In this document: in pieces, positions 31,198 through 40,104 of the stretch
How positions within the stretch are numbered: the first letter of the stretch is position 1
Layout of the letters: the number at the start of each line of letters is the position of its first letter
Origin: Acanthamoeba castellanii str. Neff
Taxonomy: Eukaryota > Discosea > Longamoebia > Acanthamoebidae
Length of the DNA stretch: 64,000 nucleotides
Assembly (NCBI RefSeq): GCF_000313135.1
Contig: NW_004457712.1
Span: 675,173 to 739,172, forward strand
Direction of reading: 5' to 3'
Made by a program: the position numbers and the translations under genes
Notes under the pieces: model-generated
Seen by the model: the letters and a program-made list of their open reading frames with translations, nothing else
What the model was told of the DNA's origin: nothing
Databases searched by the model: none

Positions 31198-32440
31198 TGA
31201 AGGCGTGCTCGAGTACGAGAAGCACATCGACTTCCTGCGCAGCACGATACGGGGGGTGATCGAGAAGCGCCGCGCGCAGGGAGTGCGGGATGACGACCAC
31301 GACATACTGGCGTTCATGCTCCGCGAATGCGGCAAAGAGGGCAAGGAGTGGGTAGACGGCCACGAAATCATGATGCAGACCATCACCTTCCTTCTCGCAG
31401 GTGCGTGGCAGGACACCTTCGACCCTCTGTCTACCGATTTGGCGGCTAACCACGACACGCACCACCACACACAATTTCCAAAGGGCATGACACGACTGCG
31501 GTGACGCTGACGTGGCTGTTCTACTTTCTGGCGCGGACGCCAGCGGCACAGCAGCGGGTGCGGGACGAGGTGGACGCGGTGCTGGGCTCCGAGACTCCCA
31601 CCTACCACCACCTGCGCGCCCTCGCTCACATCGACAAGGTGTGTGTGGCTTGCGGGGCCTGGAATGGCGACTATGCGGGCTGACCACCACGACTTATGTG
31701 GTGGGGCGTGCGGGTGCAGGCAATCACCGAGACGCTGCGCATGCGGCCGGCCACCCCGTCTCTGGGCCGCGAAGTGACGGAGGACGTCACGGTCGACGAC
31801 GGCCGGGGCCGTCAGTTCACCCTCGCCAAGGGCACCAAGGTGGGCCTGAGCCTCTACAGCGCCGGCATGTCTCCAGCCAACGGGTGGTCCGACCCCGGTA
31901 AGCACCCGGCTTACCCAGCAAGACCACCTCTCTTTCGCCCCGTGCGCTGCTGCGCCAGACTGCGAAACTGACCAGTGTTTGGTGGTGTTGGTCGGGGGGG
32001 GGGTTGGGAAGAGGTGTTTGACCCCGAGCGGAAGGAGTGGACCGACGGCAGCAAGAACGCCTTCTTTTCGTTCGGCCTCGGCCCGCGCGCTTGCATCGGC
32101 GAAGACCTGGCACGCAAGGAAATCAAGACAGGTGCGCTCCGCGCGCTACCCACTGGCTTTTAGACTCTTCAGCTCCACCCCCGCACTCACGCCACATCGC
32201 CATGTGCAGTAACCAGCATGATCCTCCAGAAGTACGAACTTCGCTTGGTAGCCAGTCCACCCAGTCGAGATGGAAATGGTGCCTCCAATTTTCATACATT
32301 TGTTTATTATATATATCTTATACACATTCCTATTCCTATGAAGGCAATGAGTTGACTCACACCCTTCCTCTGTTTCCGGACAGGCCACGACATTGAAGGC
32401 GCGGTACGGCGTGCAAATGACCGTGCACCTGCGCAAGTGA
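29968..32440 (+). CDS. Cytochrome P450
   Basis: Haem-thiolate monooxygenase, ER-anchored by its N-terminal helix (MLLPLFLTAVALLALRW). The proline-rich hinge follows (GMPGPWPWPVVGNAF). Landmarks: FKT-type substrate regions, the I-helix FLLAG joined across an intron to HDTTAVTLTWLFYFLA (AGxDTT), the K-helix ITETLRMRPATPSLGR (ExxR), the PERF-like FDPERKEW and the haem loop FFSFGLGPRACIGEDLARKE with the Cys ligand. The last exon TLKARYGVQMTVHLRK ends at 32438-32440. About ten introns; the first is AT-rich (30020-30110), one contains a GTGTGTGGT repeat (30876-30942) and one contains GCG/GTG triplets near 31165-31200. Full-length and intact as far as can be judged. Substrate unknown; neighbours include a secreted intradiol dioxygenase. 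Confidence 0.92.
30876..30942. repeat. (GTGTGTGG)n intron tract in the P450 gene
   Basis: GT-rich simple repeat filling most of a short intron between the exons ending QKLTFDIIG and beginning DLSMKFDFK. Confidence 0.75.
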
Positions 32441-32586
32441 ACGACGTAAAGAAAAAAAGTTGGTTGGGGCTTCTCGAGTTCGGCTGTCAACTCCAGCCTA
32501 CCTCGGCAAGGGCAGCCTTCGCTTCCGCTGCAGCTCTGATCTTGGCGGCCCTTACAATTCGAACTTAATCGGCTTGGGCGTGACGG

Positions 32587-34199
32587 CTACGGGCGTCGTC
32601 GGCTTGACCGCCGTGGCCTTGGCGACTGCATAGCATCGGCTTCCGGTTCCGCTTCCTCTTCGGGCTTGAGCTTGGCAGCTTCGGCTTCGGCTTCGGCTTC
32701 GGCTTCGACCTTCACCTTGGTGACGGCTGCCTCGTCGGCATCGGCCTTGAGCTTGGCAGCTTCGGCTTCGGCTTTGGCTGCGTGTGGTTCCTCCGCGTTT
32801 CGCTTCCACGCCTCGGCCTCGATGAGGTGCCGGGCTACATCAGCCACCGAGTTGCGACAGCCCCGGCTCTTGCGCGAGACGACGGCGTGGTTCCACCTGT
32901 CGTGCTGGGCCGGGTCCTTCCACATGGTATCCACGGTCTCGTCGGTCAGCATGTGGTGCCACGCGTAGAACGGACCGATGAACCGCCGATCGAGCTGCTG
33001 CCGCACACACCAATCGGGCTGCAGGTTGCACACGGTCGAAGAGTAGATCTCGCCGTAGGAGATCACGTTCAGTAGCGCCAGGCTGTACTCGTAGCGGAGC
33101 AGGGTGGACGAGTGTCGCTCGATGTGTTGCTTCTTGAACAGGGTCTTGCTCTTCGGCGGGTACCACGAGGTCTGGTTCTCGTGGTACCATGGCACCGGCA
33201 CCGGATCCATGTGGGCGATGTAGTCTGGAAGCGACCGCAGTACACGGGATTCGGGTGAATGGAGATTCGTTGGGTGCCGCTGCTCGGCTGACAAGTGCAC
33301 GCGAGTGGTCGTTACCTGCAGTGCTATCCCGGTGCGCTTCCATGAACTTAGAGACGTCGCCGAAGTAGATCGAGTCTTGCTCCACCGTCCAGATGTGGAA
33401 CTCGTCCCGTCGCCAGCTGTGCACACATATATGTTTGCCAATAAAGTAGACAAACCCAACACAACAAACAAACTCAAAACATATTGAAAAAGGTTGATGG
33501 TCAACCTGTCAGGAGAGAAGGGGGAGGACTTCCAGGCATCCGGGCGGCAGTGCAGGGACCACATGAACAGCGAGGCATCATGAAACCAGAAATTGGGTGT
33601 GGGGTCGTTCAGGATGTACTCGGCAGTTGGCAGCATCGCCTTGACGGCGGCGGTGTTGTAGAGGAACAGCCCCAGCCCTGGGTGCTCCTGCTGCAGCTCG
33701 CGGAACTCAGACAAAAAAATCGGATCCACCTCCTCGCCGTAGTCGTAGAGGAGCCACATGTCGAACTCGGGCTTGCCCTCCAGTTCGCTGGCATACGTGG
33801 CGTACGTTTGGCGCAACTCCTGCCCTCCACACACCACACGACACACGACACACGACACACACGACACACGACACACGACACACACCGCACCACACGGTCA
33901 GAGAAAGAACAAAGCAAGAGGGAGTGGGCGGGTACCGGACTGAGCAGGCCGCAGATGCGTAGGACCAGCACCTGGCGCAGGTCCGACCCCAACTGGCATG
34001 TAGGGGGGCCGACCAGCGGGTAGGTGGACGAGGCCTGCACCACCCGATGGACGCCGGGGGAAACGCGCGGGGAGGGTGTGGGGTGGTCAACTGCAGCGGC
34101 TGTTCCTTTTTTGGGGGGTGTTTGGGGGTCGCTGCGGAGGCCAATGAGGAGCAGCGTGAATGTGCCGAATACCACCAGCAGAAGCACGAGCGGCCGCAT
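32587..34199 (-). CDS. Type II membrane protein, glycosyltransferase-like (tentative)
   Basis: Starts MRPLVLLLVVFGTFTLLLIG, a signal anchor, then a Pro/Thr-rich stem and the lumenal domain. Visible blocks: EFDMWLLYDYGEEVDPIFLS, LGLFLYNTAAVKAMLP, NFWFHDASLFMWSL, then WRRDEFHIWTVEQDSIYFGD and VSKFMEAHRD, and a long last exon with DPVPVPWYHENQTSWYPP and WCVRQQLDRRFIGPFYAWHH. The hydrophobic-strand WTVEQDSIYFGD block resembles the acidic metal site (VEDDV-like) of some nucleotide-sugar transferase families of algae and oomycetes; I could not confirm a named family. The C-terminus is an Ala/Glu/Lys repeat (EAEAAKLKADADEAAVTK) ending in RPRRSSRRRP. It has an intron with an (ACACG)n tract at 33831-33893. 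Golgi location is inferred. Confidence 0.65.
33831..33893. repeat. (CACACGA)n intron tract
   Basis: ACACGACACACGAC-type simple repeat within the intron preceding the exon encoding ELRQTYATYASELEGK. Confidence 0.75.
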
Positions 34200-34394
34200 C
34201 TGTGCTGCCTGTCCTCCGCTGCCCTCAACTGCCGAGAGCAGGTGAACAGGCCTGTGTGGAAGGGTGCTCGGTTGGGAAATGGAAAAAATGAAAACAAAAT
34301 GAAATAATTTATTTTTTATTTTACTTTCGCCTTTTATTTTATAAACAGAATCTAAAATGAACTGCTGGACAGGGTTCAAGGTCTATGACATTCT

Positions 34395-35426
34395 TTACAA
34401 GATGACGGATGTGACGAGCGGCAATGACACGGCCAGCCGCGAGCCACAGCTGGTTTCGCTGTTGCCCTGACCGGTACCGGTAGGGCTGGGCGACGGCGAA
34501 GCCGAAGATGAAGTGCTGACGCCGAGCGCGAGCGCTGCCACCAGGCCGCCCGAGTACGACCCTGCCTCGTCCACGAACTGGACGTCGGACAGCAGGCCGT
34601 ACGACGCGTTCTCAGTGCCGGTGTAGATCGAGTCCTCGTCCAGCTGCGTGCGCGTGTCCGGGTTGGTGTTGTAGGGCGACAGCGCGTTGACGGCGTCGTT
34701 GAGCGACTCGTTGAAGAACAGCTGGCCCGTGTGGACCGTGGTGCCATTGATGTGGACCTTGAGGTGGATGTGGGTGTCGCGGCTCACGTAGTGGCCTGGA
34801 AAGATGGTGAGAAACGTGGCGAGGCCGTCGGCGTCGGTGAACTGGATGCCGCGGAGGAAGGTGGTGTTGTCCTTGGCCGGCGACGAGTCGGAGAGGCCAC
34901 CGGCGCCGGCGGCCGTGTAGTGACTGTACATACCGAGCGCGTCGCAGTGCCACAGCGAGATCGACGCGTTGTAGATCGGTTCGCAGTCATCGACGTTCAC
35001 CACCGTCAGCTTCAGTGTCAGCGGCACGCCTTCCTTCCCTTCGCTACACACACGACACAACACGACACGACACAACACAACACGGTCAGGTGCGCAGGAG
35101 TGGAAGAACCAGAGAATGCTGCGGACGTACGTGATGTTGGAGCGCACAGATGAGTCCCAATAGTAGGGACCCTCAGTCTCCTCGGGCTGGAGGAGGCAGG
35201 CGCTGGTGGCCCGCTTGCAGCTGGGAATGTAGCGGGCCACGCCCGATCTGCACGCGCAACACCGGACGTTAGCTCTCCAAACCAAACCACAAGTCCTGAA
35301 CAACCTCTCCATCGGTGGTCGTGGGGCGCACGTACGGGCACGATGGCCGTCGACCAAAGAGATCGCCATGAGGCAGAGCAGTGTGAGGGCCATCAGGCAC
35401 AGCGATACGCGGTGGAGCAGCAACAT
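34395..35426 (-). CDS. Secreted intradiol ring-cleavage dioxygenase
   Basis: Non-haem Fe(III) dioxygenase fold of the catechol 1,2-/protocatechuate 3,4-dioxygenase superfamily, extracellular type. The start at 35426 gives a signal peptide (MLLLHRVSLCLMALTLLCLM). Landmarks: EETEGPYYW (first Tyr ligand), VVNVDDCEPIYNASISLWHC, ADGLATFLTIFPGHYVSRDT (second Tyr) and HIHLKVH (His ligands). N-glycosylation sequons NIT, NAS and NGT are present. After the domain there is a Ser/Pro/Gly-rich linker and a hydrophobic end (RLAVSLPLVTSVIL), so GPI anchoring is possible. Three introns. An alternative in-frame upstream ATG at 35507 would bury the signal peptide. Substrate unknown; secreted fungal relatives act on lignin-derived catechols, and this protein may be of bacterial or fungal-like origin. 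Confidence 0.87.
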   Translation of the reverse strand: MLLLHRVSLCLMALTLLCLMAISLVDGHRARTCAPRPPMERLFRTCGLVWRANVRCCACRSGVARYIPSCKRATSACLLQPEETEGPYYWDSSVRSNITYVRSILWFFHSCAPDRVVLCRVVLCRVCSEGKEGVPLTLKLTVVNVDDCEPIYNASISLWHCDALGMYSHYTAAGAGGLSDSSPAKDNTTFLRGIQFTDADGLATFLTIFPGHYVSRDTHIHLKVHINGTTVHTGQLFFNESLNDAVNALSPYNTNPDTRTQLDEDSIYTGTENASYGLLSDVQFVDEAGSYSGGLVAALALGVSTSSSASPSPSPTGTGQGNSETSCGSRLAVSLPLVTSVIL

Positions 35427-35695
35427 GGGGTCAAGCGATTGCGGATTTGTGGGTTGGCGGGTTGGCGGTGGTTTGTTTCGGTGTGGTTGTTGATGGAGAA
35501 TGGGCATGTTTTGCCAGATATATAGGTGGGCGCTTGTCTGCGGGGCTTAGAAGAAGCGGCGGGCTGAAAACTTGACAGTTGCCCGCACTCTCGCACCCCT
35601 GTTGTCGACTGTGGTGGTGGGCAAAAGGAAAGGCACATGTTGTGCGCACAGTGATTGGGCGAGCGGTTAAAAACAATTGTCCGACTCCGCCCTAA

Positions 35696-37373
35696 TCAGC
35701 GACCGCAATGCAGTTCAAGCACACTCATTGGGTCCGCCACCACCACAAGCCTCAGATTCCTCTCTACTTCCTGTCCCTGTGTTGAGTACTGCGTCAGAAG
35801 AAGAAGACGAACCAACCGAGATCCAATCAAGCAATTCATTCGGGGGTAGCAGACGTGCTTTTTGGGCGGTTTGCTGGTGGTCTCCTCCTGCTCGAGCTCC
35901 GTTCCCTCCGCCTGGAAGTACAGCCGCTTCACCTCGCGGATGCTGCACCCCCCCCAATGTAAGCCCACATTGCTCTTGTCGACCGAGTGATGAACACCCA
36001 TGGGCTTGGGGGTTGGGGGGGGGTACAAGAGGGTCCGCTCGTGCTTGTTGTCGACCAGGTAGGTGACGGAGCTCTTGACCTGCTTGCGCTCGGCGGACTT
36101 GGTGTCGACGGTGATGGAGAAGGCCTGCGGGTCGTCCGCGTAGGTGGTCACCCGCTGCAGATCTGATATCGGGAACGCCCACTACACAACCCCACACTTT
36201 GTGAGTCCACAACACACGACACACGCACACGCGCACACACAGAGACACACACGACACGACACGACACGACACGACACGACACGACACGAAGACACACACG
36301 ACACGACACGACACGACACACACGACACACGACAGGCGAGGCAACAGGGGAGGGGGGAAGGAGACCTTGCACTTCTGGGGTTCGATTCTTCGGCCAACCA
36401 TGCGTGCCTCGAAGTTGTACATCTTCTTGTCGGTCAGCACGACGAAGCGGATCTGGAGCTTGCCCTTTCGGTTGCGCTTGGTCAGGAACAGGTGGTTCTG
36501 GTAGTACTCGGTCGGCGGGATGCTCTCGATCTCGCCTGGCGAGTAGAGAGGGAAAGGCCCGGGCGGCGGTGCAAGCACACAGAATGGCGGTGAGAGATGA
36601 GGATGAGAGTGTAGTGGTGGTGCGTCATACAATAGTGCGACGATGTGATGGAATTTCTAAATATATATATATATGCAATGCGTGGAAGTATATACATACA
36701 TTCGAGGTGGGCTTGCCATGTGTCGACGAGATTGGTGCGCATCACGGAGAAGAGTTCGTCCTTCTCGTCGGTGGTGGCGCAGATGAAGTCCCTCGGGATC
36801 AGGAAGTTCGACGCCGTCTCGCCCGCGCCCCAGCCCTTCACCTGCAATCGGCACCGTGTGAGCACGATACGATACACACGACACACGACATGACACACGA
36901 CACGACACGACACGACACGACACGACACGACACGACACGACACGACACGACACGACACGACACGACACACACGACACACGGCTTCTTGGTACTGACACCT
37001 TTTCTTTGGAGACTTTGCCGTGGGCGGACACGCTGATCAGGAAGACGCGGACGAGGTTCTTCTCCAGCTTGTGGACGGAATGGATCTCCCTGAAGTCCCA
37101 TCGTCGCACCTCTGGTGGCGCACCAGCTGAATCGTCGGCCACCTCGTAGAGCGCCTGATCGCTCACCACCACGCCAACGCTTTGCTCTTTGGTTGCGTCG
37201 ACAACCACCAAAAAAGATTGATTATTCTTCTTCCCTGTAGGGTTGATGAATCAATTCACTCCAGTAAAGGTGGGAAGACAGATACCTTGGCCCTTCCTGC
37301 GTGCCGTGTGCTGGAGGATGAAGCGTTCGCCATCAACCACCGCGCCAGCCTGCCGCACCACCTCCCACGTCAT
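35696..37373 (-). CDS. Protein with two PH-like domains
   Basis: Exon 1 (MTWEVVRQAGAVVDGERFIL) leads into a PH-like beta domain: EQSVGVVVSDQALYEVADD, REIHSVHKLEKNLVRVFLIS and the closing helix DEKDELFSVMRTNLVDTWQA. A second PH-like unit follows: YYQNHLFLTKRNRKGKLQIR, FVVLTDKKMYNFEARMVGRR, SFPISDLQRVTTYADDPQAF and VTYLVDNKHERTLFIREVKR. Introns hold long (ACACG)n tracts, and one is a C-run intron at 35943-36029 whose removal joins RTLF to IREVKRLYF. The C-terminus after SKPPKKHVC is uncertain; the frame stays open to 35696. I infer membrane or phosphoinositide association. It also slightly resembles myosin-I tail (TH1) and hSac2-type domains. Confidence 0.68.
36211..36334. repeat. (ACACG)n intron tract
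   Basis: Pentanucleotide CACGA repeats with CACACA interruptions inside an intron of the PH-like gene (coding strand reads GTGTC). Confidence 0.85.
36871..36980. repeat. (ACACG)n intron tract, nearly pure
   Basis: About 70 bases of uninterrupted CACGA pentanucleotides within a longer degenerate array, in the intron between exons encoding KVSKEKVS and VKGWGAGETASN. Confidence 0.85.
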
Positions 37374-37970
37374 GTTGTTTATATTAAAATCTTAATTAAT
37401 TGATCAGCGGAAAATCAAGAGAAAATAATTTTCTCTCTACCACTTTTTCCAGCCACAACCTTCATGTGCAAGGTGGCTCTTCTTCCCCGCACCCACTAGC
37501 CCACGTCCACCTGGCTTCCTGAAGAGACGAACAGAAGAGGGTAGAAGTCGTTGTACGTAGGGGGTTACTTTATTGTAGAAGGAGAGGAGAGGTGGTGATG
37601 AATGGGAAGAAGGGAACAGGAACAGAATAACCGTGAGAGTCACTGGTGAAGGGAGAACGGAAGAGGAGATGGAGATGGAAAGAGAGAGAGAACGAGAGAG
37701 GAGTCGTGTATAACGTTGGGGTTGGGGTGAGGGGTGGATAGCTCGAGAAGGGTCAGACGAGAGCTAGAGGGGAGGTGGTGTCGTTGTCGTGTTGTTGATG
37801 AAGTGGTGGTGTTGAGACCGAGATCGGGAAATCGGAAATGTGATGTGAGAGCGGACCAGAGCGAGTGGGGGTAGCAGTAGCAGTAGCAGTGGTGAGGAGG
37901 ACGCTGATCGAGCGAAGAAGAACGAAGTTACAGGGTGGGTAGGTTGAATATTCACACTTGCTGCTCGCGC
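37374..37970 (-). promoter_or_regulatory. Intergenic: PTB 3' UTR and PH-like gene promoter
   Basis: Contains purine-rich stretches (GAGAGAGAGAACGAGAGAGG near 37682) and an AT-rich segment at 37375-37435 just upstream of the PH-like gene's ATG. No gene seen. Confidence 0.45.
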
Positions 37971-39749
37971 TTACTGGTAGCCAGCGAAGCCCTGGGCGAA
38001 TCCCATAGAGGAGGCGCCGGCGCCGGGAGCTGGGGCGTGCTGCGAGCCCTTGGAGAAGGTCACGCGCAGGTGGTGGTCGTGGAGCTGGGCGTTGTGCGTG
38101 TAGAGCAGTGCCTCGATACCCTCCGTCGTGGAGGCCATCTCGACGTGACCCATACGCCTGTCCTTACTGCTTGGTCAAAAGATGAAAAGGAGGTGAGAAT
38201 GGAAAATCATTAATAAAATCATAAATCAAATCGTGTGGGGGAAAAAAATCAAAGATGAGAAGGAGGGAAGCGTACGCGAAGAATCTGAAAGAGAGGACGC
38301 GACCGTATTGAGCAAAAAGATTCTTGATGTCCTCTTCGGAGGCGGAGGCGGGGATGTTGGAGACGTGGAGAACGGAGCCGGGAGGGAAGATGTGCTGGAA
38401 GTTCTTGCTGCCGGCGACCTTGAAGCGATGGAGGGGCGAGCCGGTGTAGTCTTTCGTGAGGTGGGCGCCCTCGGTGCCCTCGCGCGGCATCGCGATCGTG
38501 TTGTGCTTGGAGAAGTTGATCGTGAGCGTGCGGCCGAAGAGGGGGGCCTGGTTGAGATTGGCCAGCGCAGTCTCGGCCTGCTGAGGCGTGGCGAACTGGA
38601 CGAGGGCCGTGTCGGTCTTGTTGTACAAAATCTTGACTCGGAGGACATCGCCGTAGACGCCGAAGAGGGTGAAGAGGACGTCGGGCGTCACGCGCTCGGC
38701 CTCGAGGCCGTTGACGATGAGCACCGACGGCCCCATGCCCATCGCCATTCCGACGGCACCCTGCTTCTGGCCGTAGCCAAATGCGGCGGGGCTGACGTGG
38801 TAGCCGCCGTAGGAGGCGTCGGGGAAGAGGCCGAGGCCGAGGGGGTTGAGGGCACCGCCGAATTGGCCGACGGCGGGGCCGGCGGCATCACCCGAGGGCA
38901 GGTTGTTGTTGGTGAAGTCTCGGCTCTTGTCGTTGTTGTACTTGACGTTGAGCGAGGGCAGGTTGGAGTACTGGATGCGGAGGGTGCAGCAGCCGCTGTA
39001 GATGTTCTGGCCGTCGAGGGCCTGCTTGGCCGCCTGGGCCTGATTCTTGTCGCCCATCTGGATGAGGGCCTGGAAGCCCTTCTTCGAGAAGATGACGATC
39101 TTGTGGATGGCGCCGTACTTCGAGAAGACCTGGTGGAGGATGTCGATCGTGACCGGATAGACGAGATTGGTCACCGTCACGAGCAGGATGTGATTCGACT
39201 GCTCATCGCCAGTGGCCGTGTTCACCGCCTGATGCTGCGAGTACTGGAAGTAGACCGGCTTGCCGCGGATGTTGACCTGCGCCTGCGAGTAGCACTGGAC
39301 CAGCGCGCTTGCGCTCTGCACGTCCTGCATCTGCACGAAGCCCTGGGTCTTGCCCTTGAGCAGCAGCACCTTCTCGACGCGGCCGAACGGGCAGGCGATC
39401 GTCACCAGCTCCTGCTCGGTACAGTCCATCGGGAGATTGCGCACATGGAGCACCGACGAGGGACCTGAGGGCGGATCCGACTTGGGCTTCTTCCGCAGGC
39501 TCTGCTCGGCGCTTCCATCGTAGTTGAACTGGTCCTGAGTTCTTTTGTTTTGAGAAAGGTCGCCAGAGAAGCTTTGATGAGGAAAAGGGAGAAAGGAATA
39601 AGATCGGCAGAAGGCAGAAATCAACGGGGTGGGCGATGGGAGATAGGCAATGGATAGGGGGGAAGAGAGTATGCAGAAAGGATAGACAGAGGAGACAGAA
39701 AGATCACGATGGTCACGAGAAGGGGATAGGAGCAGTACTCGTTGATCAT
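37971..39749 (-). CDS. Polypyrimidine-tract-binding protein (four RRMs)
   Basis: RNA-binding splicing regulator of the PTB/hnRNP-L family. An 11-base first exon (39749-39739, ATGATCAACGA) splices over a 197-base intron to 39541, giving MINETQDQFNYDGSAEQSLR; no other ATG fits. RRM1 is SVLHVRNLPMDCTEQELVTI with TQGFVQMQDVQSASALVQCY; RRM2 is VTNLVYPVTIDILHQVFSKY with GFQALIQMGDKNQAQAAKQA; RRM3 is SVLIVNGLEAERVTPDVLFT with TDTALVQFATPQQAETALAN; RRM4 is SVLHVSNIPASASEEDIKNL, interrupted by an intron and resumed at KDRRMGHVEMASTTEGIEAL. It ends SMGFAQGFAGYQ. The order and spacing of four RRMs match PTB. Predominantly nuclear; it shares a divergent promoter region with the Drosha-like gene. Confidence 0.92.
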
Positions 39750-40104
39750 TTTGAAGTTGATGGACAGAGGTAGGGGTAGATTGAATGGATGAAGTTGAAG
39801 GAAGAGTAGATCGAGTGGGGGAGGACGGAGTAGTCGGTAGAGAGCCGAAGATCGAGCGAAGATGGGAGGGGGGTGGAGGAGGGATGGGAAGCAGGGATCC
39901 GAAAGGGGGCGTGGGCGAAGCGGAGCGGACGCGGGAAAAAAGTAAAAATGTTTTGATTCGCGCCACGGAAGTCCGTTACGCTCTTCGGCCATTGGTACTC
40001 GCATTTTCGCCACCTTTTCATCTATGCAACAAAAGAAAATAAAAATAAATTCTTGTTTCACACTTATTTTTATTTTATTTTACGCATTTTCAGGACTGAA
40101 AAAG
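39750..40104. promoter_or_regulatory. Divergent promoter region, PTB and Drosha-like gene
   Basis: 355 bases between the two ATGs. An AT-rich stretch ending TTTTACGCATTTTCAG (about 40092) just before GACTGAAAAAGATG looks like a 5'-UTR intron acceptor of the Drosha-like gene. Confidence 0.5.

Noticed and set aside
36871..36980. CRISPR-like or telomeric array
   Set aside because: Simple 5-base repeats without spacers, inside a spliced intron of a eukaryotic gene; not CRISPR and not at a chromosome end as far as the sequence shows.
38233..39468. 411-codon plus-strand frame opposite PTB
   Set aside because: Composition-driven antisense frame (Glu/Val/Asp-rich); the minus strand encodes four well-conserved RRMs.
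38164..39966. PTB reading frame extended upstream of 39541 to 39966
   Set aside because: That extension has no ATG (only a GTG) and is low-complexity Ser/Pro; the 11-base first exon explains the start better.
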